Assembly (NCBI RefSeq): GCF_019649055.1 | Contig: NW_026570304.1 | Span: forward strand, 372,001-436,000 | Length of the DNA stretch: 64,000 nt | Origin: Paramacrobiotus metropolitanus | Lineage: Eukaryota; Tardigrada; Eutardigrada; Parachela; Macrobiotidae | Direction: 5' to 3' | In this document: one piece after another, positions 34,090-46,879 of the stretch | Layout: each line of letters opens with the position of its first letter | How positions within the stretch are numbered: the first letter of the stretch is position 1 | Translations under genes and position numbers: made by a program | The notes under the pieces: generated by a model | Told to the model about the DNA's origin: nothing | Databases searched by the model: none | Seen by the model: only the letters and a program-made list of their open reading frames with translations

Positions 34090-36275
34090 TGACCAATAAA
34101 AATAAATGGCCATGACCAAATGTCCAATAAAACGGAAAGCGCAAAAATTTGAACGCTTGCACCCTGCGCTCTTTCCAACGCAAACCATGATAGACTCGTA
34201 ACCGTACACTGTGCAACAACTGGTTGTTAACGTTTTAATGATATAACGGATAACACAATGAACTCCAGATTTGGTGTAATGTAATGATCCTGTGTAAAGC
34301 ATTAACAAGCGATTATATATAACCGACAGAAATCACGTATCCCCCCGTACAGATCAAACGAACATACTCGTACTGATCACCACAATGTAGCCACATTCCT
34401 TATGTGCACCATTGTAACAGTTCTCATCGGTTCTCACTCAGAAACATGTAAACATGACAACGCATAAGCAGCTGTGAATTAGGTAAGCTAGGAATGGTGG
34501 GAATCAGTGATCCACGCGACTGGCGCCATCCCGTTGCGGCGTCTGGCTGGCACGCGCCACGATACACGCGCACATCCGGCTAACCGGCACCGGCAGCATG
34601 CATGCGGCTTGCAACCATCAAGCAATATTGTGACGACATCGTCACTAGTCGCACCGCACGACCATTAGTCACCGGAAGTCTACGTGCAGGTATGCCCTGC
34701 ACAATTTTTCTCAAAAGAAAGAGAAAAATTTTTTCGCTACCAAACAAATCATTTTGCATGAGATCTAAGAAAAAATTGAGACGTTTTAGCTTGTCGTGGA
34801 CAAAGCATACGATTTCTGTGTGAAAACTTAAACCGAACCGTGGATTCAATCCTCTGATATGTCTACGAGAAACTTTAGATGCGTCGACTTTCTCTTAGAC
34901 CTCATAAAGAACAACCTGTTTGGTATCAAAATTCTTGAAATTTTTTCCTCATTTGTTTGAGATATTGGTCGATGGTTTTCGGAAAATGCGCAAGATGTAA
35001 GTATTCACCGCTGCAGCGATCGGCTCTGTGACGAATACGAAGATCTCCGCTTCGGCATTTTTTGCCCTGTCATGCAGCATAAAACCCAATCATCAGCATT
35101 AACAAAGCCAATCTTTCGCTATGAATCCGAGTATGAAAATTTCATACGTATTTAATACGGTGCGCTATACACTCGTACATATGGATTTGTGCGGATTGTG
35201 GTAAGGGAGAATGGTGGACACGGCAAATGTCGGCAATAAGCACGAGAAAGAAATGCAAAAGTGTGGACAGTGCATCGGGTCAGGCGCGGTGCCGCTTGAA
35301 GTGCTTTGCGAATCAACCTGGTGTGCTTTATCTGTACCTCCAGTTGCAGTGTGCTGAAAAACGGTTAACTGTATTTTTTTCTGGTTGGCAATTCTGAACG
35401 TTACGCTGCATCCGAAACCATTTTAGTGCATAAATACGTATATGTGTATATATTTGCTTCTGGTTATTTTGATAATACATTTATATTTTTTACAAAACTT
35501 ATGGCTACATATCTTTGCTTAGCAATTTCAGTTGCCGCAGGACGGAGAATTCCACAACTTTGCGGTCAGTGTACTGCGATAACCGAAAATAACCGGACAT
35601 ACAACGGTCCGCAGTACTTTACAGTAGTACATAAAGTCGTTCAGATAAATTTACGGACAGAAAAATCAATTACAGTATTTACCAAATAAAGCAATCAGTT
35701 AACATCTTAGGTTTTACAACTCCCATCCAACTCGACAGCTGCATGAAAATCCAAAGTAAGGAATATTTCCGGTGTACTTGCACTAGTGTTAACAGGTGGT
35801 GGTGTTTATAGTTCCAAAAGTCTGGAAAGTTTAGAAGCATAAGTGTTTATTCGAGCGAGAAAATTTTTTTACGGTAGCTTAACATAGGCATTCTGTGTGT
35901 CCCCTTCTCCGTCTCCGGATCAGCTCAGAAAGTTCAGTTCGATTCTTGTGATTTACAGATGTTTCGTGGTGGTGACATAATTACACCGTCGACCCAAACC
36001 AACAGCTAGCCGAAAAACCCCCGTACAACCACTACAACGCCAGTACCGTGAAGGCGGATGGTCTTGGCGAATGCATATAATGGATGGCGTTCAATAACCG
36101 TACACGAACACTTTTCAATTACATTTTATTGTCCGAAACGACCACTTTTATCTGAAAACTCGAATAAAGTAGACATACCTTGTTAATTTAATTCATAATC
36201 CAGCCCAGAACAAGAACGCTCTTAGAGACAACACTTTACGACGGAAACGAGTAAACCGAAGAGAATTGCGGCCGG
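34090..36275. other. Gene-free stretch just inside the right arm
   Basis: No gene, transposon end or tandem repeat was recognised. The frames at 34580-34849 and 35426-35689 have no domains. Confidence 0.3.
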
Positions 36276-39000
36276 AAATTTGGATCAACACTTACACTCA
36301 AGTCATCACCAGTTCGCACTTGTCACCCTCGGGCTCGCCGGCACGTAGTTGTTGGGCTCACTTCTTGGATCGCTTTGCTGTGAGGCTGGCCATGTAGTGC
36401 GACAAGGCCCGCAGGCAGAATCCGTTCAGTTTGCCCACATCGATGTCGGTTAGGTGGTGCGCATTCCACTGGCGTCCGCGATAAAGCGCCGCTGGGCGTG
36501 GATCGCCGGACTGGTAGCCGTTTAGAATCTACGGAATTATTTGTCCGGTTAACCGCACCTCGTTCTGTTAAAAGGCGCAGAAAAGCAATAATCTTTCTAA
36601 TTAGCATATAGCGAAGCAGCCAACATTTTAGCTGTAATTCCAAGTTTTATGCTAATAAAACTTTTTTAATTTCAGAAACAACCATGAAACCTTATGGGTA
36701 GAAATATTAAAGTAATTTCCTATTGCAGTGTCTAAAAGTGTGGTTTTGGTGCAAAATTTGAAACCCTTCTCCATAACTGGACTTAGGAAAAAATTGACAT
36801 CAGTCCTACTATTAAAACCATAACTCCCAATTTATGAGAATTTGAGCGAAACACTGCTGGACGCTAGTTGTTTCTATATGAAAGTCAACGGTGCCACACC
36901 GGACCGTGCCAGAATACCTGCATCACTTCATTTGCCCTCTGCTTGCAGTTGATCCGATTAGCCAAAAACTGTGCGATCCGCCGCACCTTTAACGGAGGAC
37001 CAACCCAATGCTGATGCTGCTCCAGTACGTCCGCAATGTGCGCCTCATGGCCCTCATCGGCATGTCCCGGCGTGAAGACGGCAGTCGGAATGTGAAATTT
37101 CATCACGCTGCCGCCTGTGCTTTCTGGCAGCGCGAGGGCATCTTTCCAGATCACACGGGGACTGCACGATAGCAGCTTGGACAGGGTCGCGATGATGTTC
37201 GCCGAGAACACATGCAGTGGCCATAGTTCAGACGACTCGACACGAACCGATCGCTGGAACACAATCAGCCGATCAATGCGCTTGCCGGAGGCGGCCGTTT
37301 TCTTCCTAAAAAGGTCTAGCGCTTCGTCGTGCAGTTTCCAGGGATGATGCTGGGAGCTTGTTCCGCGGAAGCAGATGGTGCGAGTGACGGTTTTGATGAG
37401 CTTGAAGATGCAGGCGTACAGGAAGCATTCAGGATTCCACTGCAATGGAAACGAAGAGCTGGCCAGATGCTCTGTTACACAGTCACTTACACTCACATCT
37501 CGACACAGCTCCTGCGACGCCAGAATGGCTTTCCACAGTTGGCACGTGCGACGGCAGCGCAGGCGGTCAATGGAGTTCAAGGAATGGAAGACCTCTTTCA
37601 GAATTTCCAGTGGCAAAGGCAGACAATCTTCGCCGATGCTAAGCAGCTTCTTACGATTTGACTCAGCCCAAACCTCCTTGTTTTTCTGAAATTAAATGCG
37701 GTTTCATCAGGAATATACGGTAAACATTTTGATTTAAGGTCCGGTTTTTTCTAGCGAAAAGAAGTCGAAGAGTAAGAGTGCGAGTACGGTCAACCTAACC
37801 ATTCGAGAACCATACATGGAAAGAACCATACGAGATGACGAGTATTCGAGACACACTAAGTTTCTCCTAAACGATGTACCTGAACAGTGCAATAAACAGC
37901 AGCCGCAATCGCTCACAGCAGCAATCGCAGAACACTCACAGCAGTAATCGCTCTTACCGCAGCATAATCCGCCAAAAGCAACACCTGTCGTCGTTGAAAA
38001 TAGTGCTTCGTTTGACCGGGAACGTTGACAAAGCGCAGCTGGAACTTCTGCTCGACTCGGCGCAGCAGCCACTCCGATGCAGACAGCTGCAGGGTCCTAT
38101 TCCCTTTAGGCACACTGGACGCATGCATGACGAAACGGGCCACTGGGAGGAGTTCTGGCTTGACAACGTCTCCAGAAGATGCTCGAATCTGTCGGTGGGG
38201 AAGCAGCTCGAGAAGACGCTGTCCGCCAATCATCACTTCAACCAGTGCCATATTACGCAGCTCCTTGAAGCGGTACGTCAGGACTTTCCCGGAATACCAC
38301 GTCCAGGAGCGATGCAGACCGTAGCGCAGCAGCACGGACACAGTGGCGCCCACGCGCGGCTCCTTCCCTCGATAGTTCGAGCAGGCCAGCACTTTCCCGC
38401 ATTCCACCAGCACGAAATGCTGTGCCGGGCCTCCGAAGTCGACGATCAGACGCGGCGGAGTGGTGTCGCTCTCTGGCTTCTTTTCCAGGCCGACGACGTG
38501 GCCGTGCTGCAGCGGACCATGAACCTCCACATCCACAGCGTTCCAAGCGTACAGGGGACGCTCTGCATTCTCATACAGATGCATCTCTGATCAGTCTGTC
38601 CAGAAGGACACACGAGTAGCTGCTGGTATGGACAACTAGAGGGTAATCCGTGAAAGAACGTGAAAACAGAAGTACAGTAAAAAGCAAACCGATAAAAGTC
38701 CGAGAATGATAAGTTAAAGAAAATAAGAATTTTTTACTATCTGTACATTATGTACTGTACTGGCACCCTGCACTCGGAGAGATTTTTAAGTTCCAACAGT
38801 GCAGCCACGCGTACGTCGTACGACGGCGTTCACTGCTCCCACACACGGCCTGCAACTGCATGCAGAGTTTAACACTGCTGGCTGTTGGCTAAACGCAATC
38901 GGTTTTACTCCCACCTGTCCACAGTACCGTACTGCGCACACTATACAGAATTTCTCCGAGTGTAGTACGGTACAGTACTACAGTAGTAATACTACTACAG
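36276..39000 (-). repeat. Right arm of the large inverted repeat
   Basis: This is the reverse complement of 16620-19342. It carries the open copy of the F-box gene and, beyond the shared end, the full microsatellite. That makes it the more likely original copy. Confidence 0.9.
36358..38584 (-). CDS. F-box protein gene, intact, three exons, 533 aa
   Basis: Minus-strand exons 38584-37958, 37685-36918 and 36564-36358 join in frame (627 + 768 + 207 bases) with GT..AG borders. Exon 1 (209 aa) begins MHLYENAERPLYAWNAVDVE and contains LIVDFGGPAQHFVLVECGKV and WYSGKVLTYRFKELRNMALV, a domain I cannot name that is shared with the other family copies. Exon 2 (256 aa) has the F-box near its start (LPLEILKEVFHSLNSIDRLR, then CRRTCQLWKAIL), followed by a long leucine- and valine-rich region. 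Exon 3 carries GYQSGDPRPAARYRGRQW, a stretch conserved in the last exon of the 3170-4313 gene, and ends LTAKRSKK. F-box proteins bind Skp1 and bring substrates to SCF ubiquitin ligases; here the role is inferred from the F-box only. The start ATG is the first in the open frame. Confidence 0.75.
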
Positions 39001-39180
39001 TACAGTACAGTACTACTACAGTACTACAGTACTACTACGTACTACAGTACTACAGTACTACAGTAGTACCACTACTACAGTACAGTACAGTACTACTACA
39101 GTACTACAGTACTACTACCTACTCCAGTACTACAGTACTACAGCACAGTACTACTACAGTACGGTACAGTACTACTACAA
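38965..39180. repeat. TAC/CAGTAC microsatellite
   Basis: Irregular repeats of CAGTACTAC and CAGTACAGTA run for about 190 bp. The left arm of the large inverted repeat retains only a small remnant of this microsatellite. Confidence 0.85.
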
Positions 39181-39209
39181 TGCGAGCAAGAAAGGAAGCT
39201 ACGGGTTGA

Positions 39210-40344
39210 AGGTATGCGTTGTAGCGAAGACAGCGAAAACCGGTTTGTAAAGCTAGTACGCGCACAGACAGCCACACTCATACGTGTGTGAGTGAATGCG
39301 AGCGGATTTACCCACTCACACACACATGTGCGCGATCGATCGATACAGCAAGGCAGCACTCCGCTTGCGCTTTTTGGCAGCACCGGAATGCGCTGTCTTC
39401 AGTCTATTTATAGTCACAACAGAGAGGCTGCATTTGATCAACCAGCCTCAGCGGGCAAAAAAGGCTGTTCGCTGGCTTTTTAACATAGACCGTAGCCTCC
39501 TCATTTAGTCAGATTGTACGTACGGTACAGTACTAGTGCTGGACCGCGTGCGATGACAAATGCCGGCAGAATTCAAAATGCACCATTAACTGGATTTACC
39601 AACGCCCATTTTTTTAATGGAATTTTCAGTATTTTTAAGTTAAGCAGTTTGACATCGTAAAGGTGCTGTGCGAATGAAAACAGTCAGTAGGAACATGCAC
39701 GGAGAAACATAAGTTCAAAGATTTGTTATTAGCAACTGTTACTCTAGACAACAGGAGGACGGCACGACGACACAGTAGATTTGGCATTTCAGACATTCTA
39801 GGCATCTCCCCAAAGATGGGAAAATGAAAGATCCAAAAAGTCGCTTTTTTGGAAAATTTTCGGAAGATGCCAGGTTCAGCCAAAATGCTCAGTCTGGCAA
39901 ATTTCCGAGCCGAGCAAAAACTCTGACCAATCATAGCTTCTTGGTGTGACGTCAGTTTTCATTTTCGGTACCATGATCACTTTCGACTTCCGTCAAAATT
40001 ATCGCCGCCATCAAGTTTATCGTTTTTCTGATTTAACACAAGCACAGCCAGATAGCAGGATACTGCCGAATTTCAAAGATTTTTAAATTTGCTTTAAAAC
40101 TTTCATAGAGTTTTTTTGACTTTTGCAGTTTATTCTAAGAAAGTGAAACCAAAATTGTTCTGTAAAAGCAGTTCACATTCTTAATAAAAGCAGTCCAAGA
40201 TTTCCCATTCCGTATCAAATTTAAACTGTTAATTGTGATTTTTTGATTGAAAAACGATTGGTTTTGATTGATTGAAAAGCGACAAGTCGACCGTTCTGAG
40301 CACTGCACTCAGTGCACTGTGCCTAAAACCATCAAGTGCATAAA
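39210..40344. other. Gene-free stretch
   Basis: No supported gene or transposon end. It includes a GTGTGACGTCAG site (about 39948) resembling the one at 19506. Confidence 0.35.
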
Positions 40345-41750
40345 TCTCTATATAATAATCGCGTAAGCCTTAATCTTTGTTGAGTCCGTCAGCTCGACGC
40401 ACTGATCCAGACTGCCGTGACTATGTATTATTCGATTGCCCTTAGACTGTAGATTAGCCATCACGAATCAGTTTTTGAAGAAAAGATAAGTTTGAAAGAA
40501 AACTTTCGAAAACATTAACATACAAAGTTTATGGGAAAAGCTAAGAACCCACCACTGCTAAACCGACCACCCCATCACTGTTCCACAGCTAACACGCTTT
40601 TTTGACAGTTTCGCTGCAGCTGGATGGAAGTTTGCGTAAAGATAATATTCCATCGTCTTAATGTATATTTCTCAGCACAATTTAGTTTTGAGAAAGAAAA
40701 TAAAACGAAAGAAGACAAAATGACCACGAAGATTCTGCGACTGTGGGACGGTTCTGAAGTCTGTTTTTAAAAACGTACCTGACCCCCGCAGTGGTTTATT
40801 TACAGTAGTTTTCGCTTAACTATCGCTGTGAAGTGCCTTCCCGGGCGGGCGCGATTGCTTTTCTTGCAGAACAGAAAGTGATTTTAGGCAAATTTGCTAC
40901 GTTTTCGTTTTCAACAGAGAAGGCAAGGTTGTGTTCGAGAAAGGCAAACGGGGCAACTTGAAATATTTAAGATTTGCTTCGAGAAACAGCAAGCTGTTTG
41001 CTTCGCATGCTACGTGGTGTTAGGATCAAACAGCGTCTGATACATATTATTAAGCAATCCGGCTTTTAAGGTAAATCATGTTTGGTTGGAAACGGTCAAA
41101 CGGGTGGGATAGAATCGAATGGTGCGCGAATTGTACAGATACTGTGTAAGGTGGAATGTTGCTTTGTACAGTAAAAAAAAAGAGAAATGAATTTTTTAGT
41201 TCGCTATATAGCATACTGGAAGGCGGAGCCGCAGGCGACGCCGAGCTGCGGCGCGAGCGGAGCAGCAAGCATGCAAGAATTTCGCATAACAGTTCCCGCT
41301 TTTAAAAAAGAGTTAAAAGCGAAGAAGGAAACACAACGAAATGATTCTGTTGTTATTTAATTAAAAGTGCTTGGAGGCGTTCCGTGGTCAAAGCAACAGC
41401 AAAAATGGAACAGCAACAGCAGTACAGCAACTGCTCTGTTAGTGCACTGACTGCTAAACTGGGATGCAAAAGGCACCAGTGTTGTTGGCATTAAAATTGG
41501 GATTTCAAGTACAAGTAATTTGTTATCGATAGTCTACGACTTTACAGCTTAAAAACGGAAAGGAAGAGCAACTTCTAACAAATTACGGAGTCCCTATTCA
41601 TCAGGAGTGCGAAATTTAAATGATTGGACAACTGGTCTCGAAATTAAGCAATAGATGGGGTACCAAGGAGAAAATTTATCCGCTTTACGCAAAATTTTTG
41701 ATTTGTCCATAGCATTAATTATTCCGCGCAACTTGCGCGGGGTCTGCTAG
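40345..41750 (+). mobile_element. Non-autonomous Helitron, complete, plus orientation
   Basis: It starts TCTCTATATAATAATCGCG after an A (40344) and ends CCGCGCAACTTGCGCGGGG, TCTG, CTAG before a T (41751). It is 1.4 kb and aligns along its length with 24542-26899 apart from the MITE there. Internal landmarks are TTCCCGGGCGGGCGCGATTG and GTTCGCTATATAGCATAC. There is no Rep/helicase. Confidence 0.85.
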
Positions 41751-41756
41751 TGGCTT

Positions 41757-41890
41757 TATACTTAATTCTTATGCTGCAGGACCGCGCAAAAAACTGCCGA
41801 AACAGCGATCTTAATTCTTTTCCTGAGCTGGTCACATAACCAACCGCTGCCGCGACGTACGCGATCTTAAAACGACAGGAAAACACCAAC
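41757..41890. repeat. Dispersed repeat, partner of 46560-46720
   Basis: Both contain CTGCCGAAACAGCGATCTTA or AATGCCGAAACAGGGATCTT, then CCGCTGC.GCG.CGTACGC or CGCTGCAGCGGTGTACGC, in the same orientation. The class is unknown. Confidence 0.45.
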
Positions 41891-41899
41891 ACAGCCATA

Positions 41900-43030
41900 T
41901 AGAGCACTATGAAAATATGTAATTAAGGCTACACGCCATCAATACAATAAGCAATACAGATTAACCCTAAAGAGTACACTCGACGTCACTCGTCTCACGT
42001 GCACGACGCCGGCCAACACCTCTACCGTCTGTCGGCGTCTGATAGAAAATGTTCACGACTTACACCCAGAAACACCTACGCTGATTTCATCTCGCAATGA
42101 TAAAGTAACAATAAATGATTAATTGCTAATTTTTTTGGTAACTGACAGAACATAATACGAGAATAAATGAATGAAAACTGAAGAGAAAATGTAAAATCAC
42201 TGTTTGGTTAACTTACAAGAAGCTGGTGGTTAGTTGTTTAATATGATTGTAAGCATGCGAACCAGTGTTAGCCATTGCACTACGCTTCCACACACTAAGT
42301 AAACGTACAGTATCTGCATTCGTTCGGATTTGTTACATGTAGAAGCTGTCTGGCAGTTGCCCGTAGAATTCGTCGGTACGATAAACGCAGTTTTCGAGGT
42401 GTTCCCGAGTTACATGTTCTCCGTCAATATAACAGCTACAGAGGTACACATAGCGGACATGTAGCGGTCACCTAAACAATCATACCAACACAGAAATAAT
42501 GTAAAACCAATCCCCATTTCAGAATAAAAAACCTACTCTACTAAAGTATTGCCCTGTTCGTTTACACTTCACTAAACATTTTCTACAAAAAAAGGGCTCG
42601 ACAACATTAAACACCATATACAGATCTGTATAAAATAAATATATCTGTATTAAATTCGATGGTCAGTACGAGGACTGACTAAGCAACTTCGGTAGCGCAC
42701 TTTGTCGTTGAGACTTTTGAACTTTTGAATACTACTGAAATGTACGAGTACTCATGTGCGACTGCACGTTTAACTTACGCTTAACTTGGCCACTGCCAAT
42801 CAGTGCACCCATCCATGGTCGACGGTCAGGTTGCACGAAAATGGCCAACCTTCCACGGTCGGCTGTTAAGCCATTCATGCTGTCGCACGAATCTTCGAAG
42901 AGCTTCAATGACATAATCTTCCGCGCCATAATATTCCAAAGGTCACAAAAATATATTCAGTGGTATTGGATACCCAACGTATCTAAAATTCTGGAGTCCC
43001 CGTCCGTGAACTGAGTGTCGAGTGTAGAGA
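41900..43030. other. Gene-free stretch
   Basis: No gene recognised. The opposite-strand frames at 42732-43014 have no domains. Confidence 0.3.
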
Positions 43031-43034
43031 CCAC

Positions 43035-43194
43035 ATAATTAGTCCTTCAATAACATTGTTCATGAAGGACTAATTATTAAACGTCAACCACCCGCCATAT
43101 AACTACTGGACACTATGAGAACGTCCATCGTTTCATCGAACAACACGGTCTCATTTTATGAAACGATGGAAACTGTGGCGTCGAAGACGCCACA
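43035..43194. repeat. Three consecutive stem-loops
   Basis: Loop 1 has 15-bp arms (43035-43049 and 43063-43077, ATAATTAGTCCTTCA). Loop 2 has 13-bp arms (43124-43136 and 43158-43170, TCCATCGTTTCAT). Loop 3 has 9-bp arms (43174-43182 and 43186-43194, TGTGGCGTC) with a GAA triloop, followed by an A-rich run. All arms are perfect. No gene overlaps them. Their function is unknown. Confidence 0.85.
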
Positions 43195-43569
43195 ATAAAA
43201 AAGTGATACAACGTAAACTCCGTTCGTTTGACCGAGAAAGATTATCATAAAAAAATTAAACATGGGTGATTCCCAATGTAGCGAATTTACTAATTTAATA
43301 CATCGTCACCGTATCTCGCATCCAGTCGTCAAAGCCGTTCTTGTGAGCCAGCGCCCTACGTTGTCCGACACCAGTCAAGTGATTAGGCGGCGCATAATTA
43401 TGCGTGACTTAAGTACAACAAGAACCGGGTTTATTTTGCAGTGCTAAATCAAACAGTAGGCTTCCTTGGCTCAAAAACTGATTTCTTTAAATTTTTTCTT
43501 GCTTTAAAAACAGCAAAAAAAACGTTGTCCGGCTTTGTAGGTTTTAGCAAAACGAGTTTACATTTAGGG

Positions 43570-43627
43570 CCGCCTCACATTTGATCCCCACTGAGCACAT
43601 TCACGCCATTGTTAGGCAAAATAGTTT
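43570..43627 (-). pseudogene. Short BACK-domain fragment
   Basis: The minus strand codes for TILPNNGVNVLSGDQ, similar to TISPNNGVDVFSEDQ at 34004. It is too short to be a gene. Confidence 0.35.
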
Positions 43628-44129
43628 ATTTATTAAAAAAAAGTTTTTATTTATTAGTTTTTATTTAATAAAAAAAATGATATCAAAAAAGTATCTGTGC
43701 ACGGTTAGCTTCTGGGGACAAACTCCAGATGCTCCTCCGCCTCGGGTTCAGCCATCTGCCCACCGACCGCGTGGACCTTACAGGATCGTATAAGTGAAGG
43801 GATCCTGCGACCGCTGGGATGGGGCGATGTCAGTGACCTCTGACTCGACGATATCGGCTGCCGCTGCATCTCCACCTTCCTTCCTCTTTCTGCTCTTCCG
43901 TTATTTTCCCAATGCGTCGGCTATATTGTTGATGGAGTGAACCAAGAATTAAGACACTGAGCAGAATATTGGAAAAAGAGAATTTTCTTGCTGCAGAATT
44001 ACTTTTATCTGCCGCAATCAGAGAGAGTTGCGGAGAAAAACGTGCACAGGATCCGGATAGAATCCACACCAGTGTGAAACCATCGAAGCTCAAATGCCCT
44101 GATGCTTCAGCTCATTCAACTCGTGACTC

Positions 44130-44625
44130 GTCACAAGCCAATGAATTATATTATCAAGAAATTACAACAAAAAGTTAACGGTTTCTATACATTTTTGGCA
44201 ATCAAGACTTTTTGAAACTGCTTAATCGCACACAATGTGCCGTTTTGACAAAGCCATTATTCTACGATCTTCAGCTTCTGTACTCGTAGTGCTCTTTAAC
44301 ATAGTTCAGTAAATAAAGCGGCTTTCCACATAACGCAGTAGAACTTCATTTAAATCATTAGATTTAAATGTTTACATTTCGTGCTATGCTTAAAAATACG
44401 AATACGTTTACTAGACTTATTGTAAAATTGCAGCAAACAAATAACTCTTGTTTTTATTACAGAATTGGCAAACTGAAGGTTGCATAATCACACAAAGAAC
44501 GTACCATTAAAAGTCCAGTCAGAACATTTTAAACGGCAGCTCCATGGTGAGCACTGTGCAGGATGACGAATAACAAATCCATATAGGCTGTAAATATATC
44601 TGTTAAATTTATTTACAACAACATA
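44130..44625 (+). repeat. Dispersed repeat copy (direct partner of 46880-47370)
   Basis: Shared order: CCATTATTCTACGATCTTC, CAGTAGAA..CTTCAT, TTACATTTC.TGCTAT, TTTTTATTACAGAATT and GAGCACTGTGCAGGATGACG, AATAACAAA. Divergence is moderate and there are indels. No coding sequence. A following segment (45510-45790) also has a partner at 47470-47660. Confidence 0.7.
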
Positions 44626-45509
44626 GTATAACGCGGGGCCATATGGGCGCCACGCGTATCCTCGACAGCGAACAGCGTGAACCCGGATGAGGCTTTATTG
44701 CCGAATCTAATGCGCACCGTGGCGCAGCAACACCAGACTAACTAGGAAGGATTCTGCAGCCAGTGCAACTGTGCTGCAGATCCGTCAAAACAGCGCAGCA
44801 ATGTGCGGGGTGGAAATCCCCAGAAACAGCGAATAGCTACTCCGGAGGGCGGGGCGTCCCGCCCTTACAATAGACTTAATTATAGATTAGTATTAAGCGC
44901 AATAACACCCGCGAGTCCGCGACAAAAGTAGTACGATCACGATTGTACCGAACAAAAATCGATGCAACAATGAGACACTGCCGTAGTACAGTGCCTTCGT
45001 GCGTGCTTATTCCAGAACACTCAAAAAAGCCACACACTGCCAAAAAATGCTTTGTTATGGGTTTCTGATATCACAGTAGGCTAAAATATACTGTAAACAA
45101 TTTTCAACAAATTTTTAAAAGTTATCCATGACTTTTTGAGGAAAATATGCACTGGTGGTTCCAGTGGAACTTCTGTGTGTTTTATCGGAAAGTTTATCGT
45201 GCTTGTTACAAAGTATTAGATGCCTGAACGGAGCTGCATCCATTCGGGAATCCTGCTTAGCCAGTAAACACAACTACAATATTTCAGGTTATCTTGCAGT
45301 CTATTCATGTTCAATGCACTCTCGACTGCTTTCTACCATTTACAGTACGCGGTAACCTTACTCAATTTAAAGCAGCGTCGAAATTGATTTGTTTAAAGTC
45401 TCATCTCAGATGGTAAAGGAATAACTGTAATAGGAATAGAATTAAAGAAAGGTATGCAGCGACATCGATAACGGATATATTGTTGTTTACTGGGCGGCTT
45501 GATCGCGTA
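44626..45509. other. Gene-free stretch between repeat blocks
   Basis: Repeat-derived sequence; no gene recognised. Confidence 0.3.
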
Positions 45510-45790
45510 ATGTGTCATCCGCCAAGGTTTTCTTACCCTACGACAGAATGCTCTCACATCGTATCATAATATTATCATTTGCGCTCACTTCACACTCTGC
45601 TGTATGTAGAGGTACGCTGACGTCCAGGCTTCATTTTTCGCCGTTTCCGCTCACCTCTATTCTGCAACCATTCTTGCTCTACTCTAGAACCACACTCAAA
45701 TCGGTTGCTATTTTAAATTATCATGGAGAGTACAGTTTTTTATTCCAAACCAATACAACAGCTGACTCACCCCAGCAGTGAAAACGACGG
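45510..45790 (+). repeat. Dispersed repeat copy, partner of 47470-47660
   Basis: Shared: AGAACCACACTCAAATCGGT or GAACACCACTCAAATCGGTT, then TTATTCCAAACCAATACAAC or TGTTCCAAACCAGTACAACA, then GCTGACTC. Together with 44130-44625 it belongs to a longer duplicated unit. Confidence 0.6.
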
Positions 45791-45889
45791 AAGCTGTGAG
45801 AGGTTTCTATTACCGGAAAATGTTCTCTCCGCTCTGCCTTCCACACCATGGTGTTTTTGTCATCCAATATATTTCATTTAGAAAAATGT

Positions 45890-46270
45890 ACTTCAAAAAT
45901 AAAAACCATTTCGATCTTAATTAATAGCCGGGTGCTGCAAAACAATTCCTGAAAATTTCCAAGCAGTAATTGATATTAAAACGCCTCGTAAGCGCAACGA
46001 AAAATCGTAGTACAGTGACGCAAATTCGTCATCATCAAGGTTGCTGCGGCAACTGAATCACAAAAAGAAGATGGTGCTTGTATCATGCGAGAACACTGCA
46101 AATGTTTTATACAGCCATAATTTTTATAAAAAATAGTATTGTATTTATCAAGATTGGCCCGGCCCTGCATGCGTACCGCGCCCACACGTTCACGCTACTC
46201 AATTACTGAACATACAATACATCAGGCAAAAGTGACTTTTCAATCAGAAACAAACATTTATACTTAAACA
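45890..46270 (+). repeat. Dispersed repeat, copy 2 (see 16165 and 51030)
   Basis: Contains GTACAGTGACGCAAATTCGTC, TCATAATTTTTATAAAAAAT in variant form, and GGCCCGGCCCTGC followed by a CTACTCAATTACTGAAC segment, all present in order in the 51030 copy. Confidence 0.6.
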
Positions 46271-46559
46271 CTTAGATGCCTTTGGACTTTGGGTACAGTG
46301 CAGCGTTCAGATTTTCCCATCAGAAAAAATTTACAATAACCGTTTTTCAATCTACGTACAGGGTACGGGTGCATCACGCCGCAGCTGGAGCCGCACAGAA
46401 GCAGTCGTGACCTTTCACCGCTGGACTTGACGCCAGTTTGTGCACTTATGCGTTTCTGTGTCGTGCTTATTGCAGCGGTCATCGTTCTCCCTTAGCACAA
46501 TCCGCACAAATCCATATACAGTATAGCGCACCGTGTTTCCCACTCGGATCCATAGTGAA

Positions 46560-46720
46560 AGATTGGCTTCCTAATGCTGATGATTCATGCTTGGATTTCA
46601 TGCTACAAGACAGCGAAAAATGCCGAAACAGGGATCTTCTTAGCCAGTCAAAGAGCCGATCGCTGCAGCGGTGTACGCAATGTCGCAATGGCACCGCACT
46701 AGTAAAAGACAGCAATTATA
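46560..46720 (+). repeat. Dispersed repeat, partner of 41757-41890
   Basis: See 41757-41890. Both have the AATGCCGAAACAGGGATCTT-like core. Confidence 0.4.
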
Positions 46721-46879
46721 CACTTCTCTAAAAATTCTCAGTTACCTATTCTCCTTCTGCAGAGTCTGTAGCACTAGTTTAGCACACTAAAATAGCACTC
46801 TAAAATTTCAAGTTGAATGCTTTCGAACTTATTTCTGCAGTTGGCTTTCATTTTCTTTTTCTTTATTTTATTTCCACTC

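Noticed and set aside
37874-38590. 238-codon plus-strand frame and its left-arm counterpart at 17095-17742
   Set aside because: It is antisense to exon 1 of the F-box gene and shows no family or domain; it is a shadow frame.
19420-39990. CRE-like sites at 19506 and 39948 as shared flanks of the inverted repeat
   Set aside because: Only the short palindrome core and a GATTGGTC-like stretch match; the flanks outside the arms are otherwise different.
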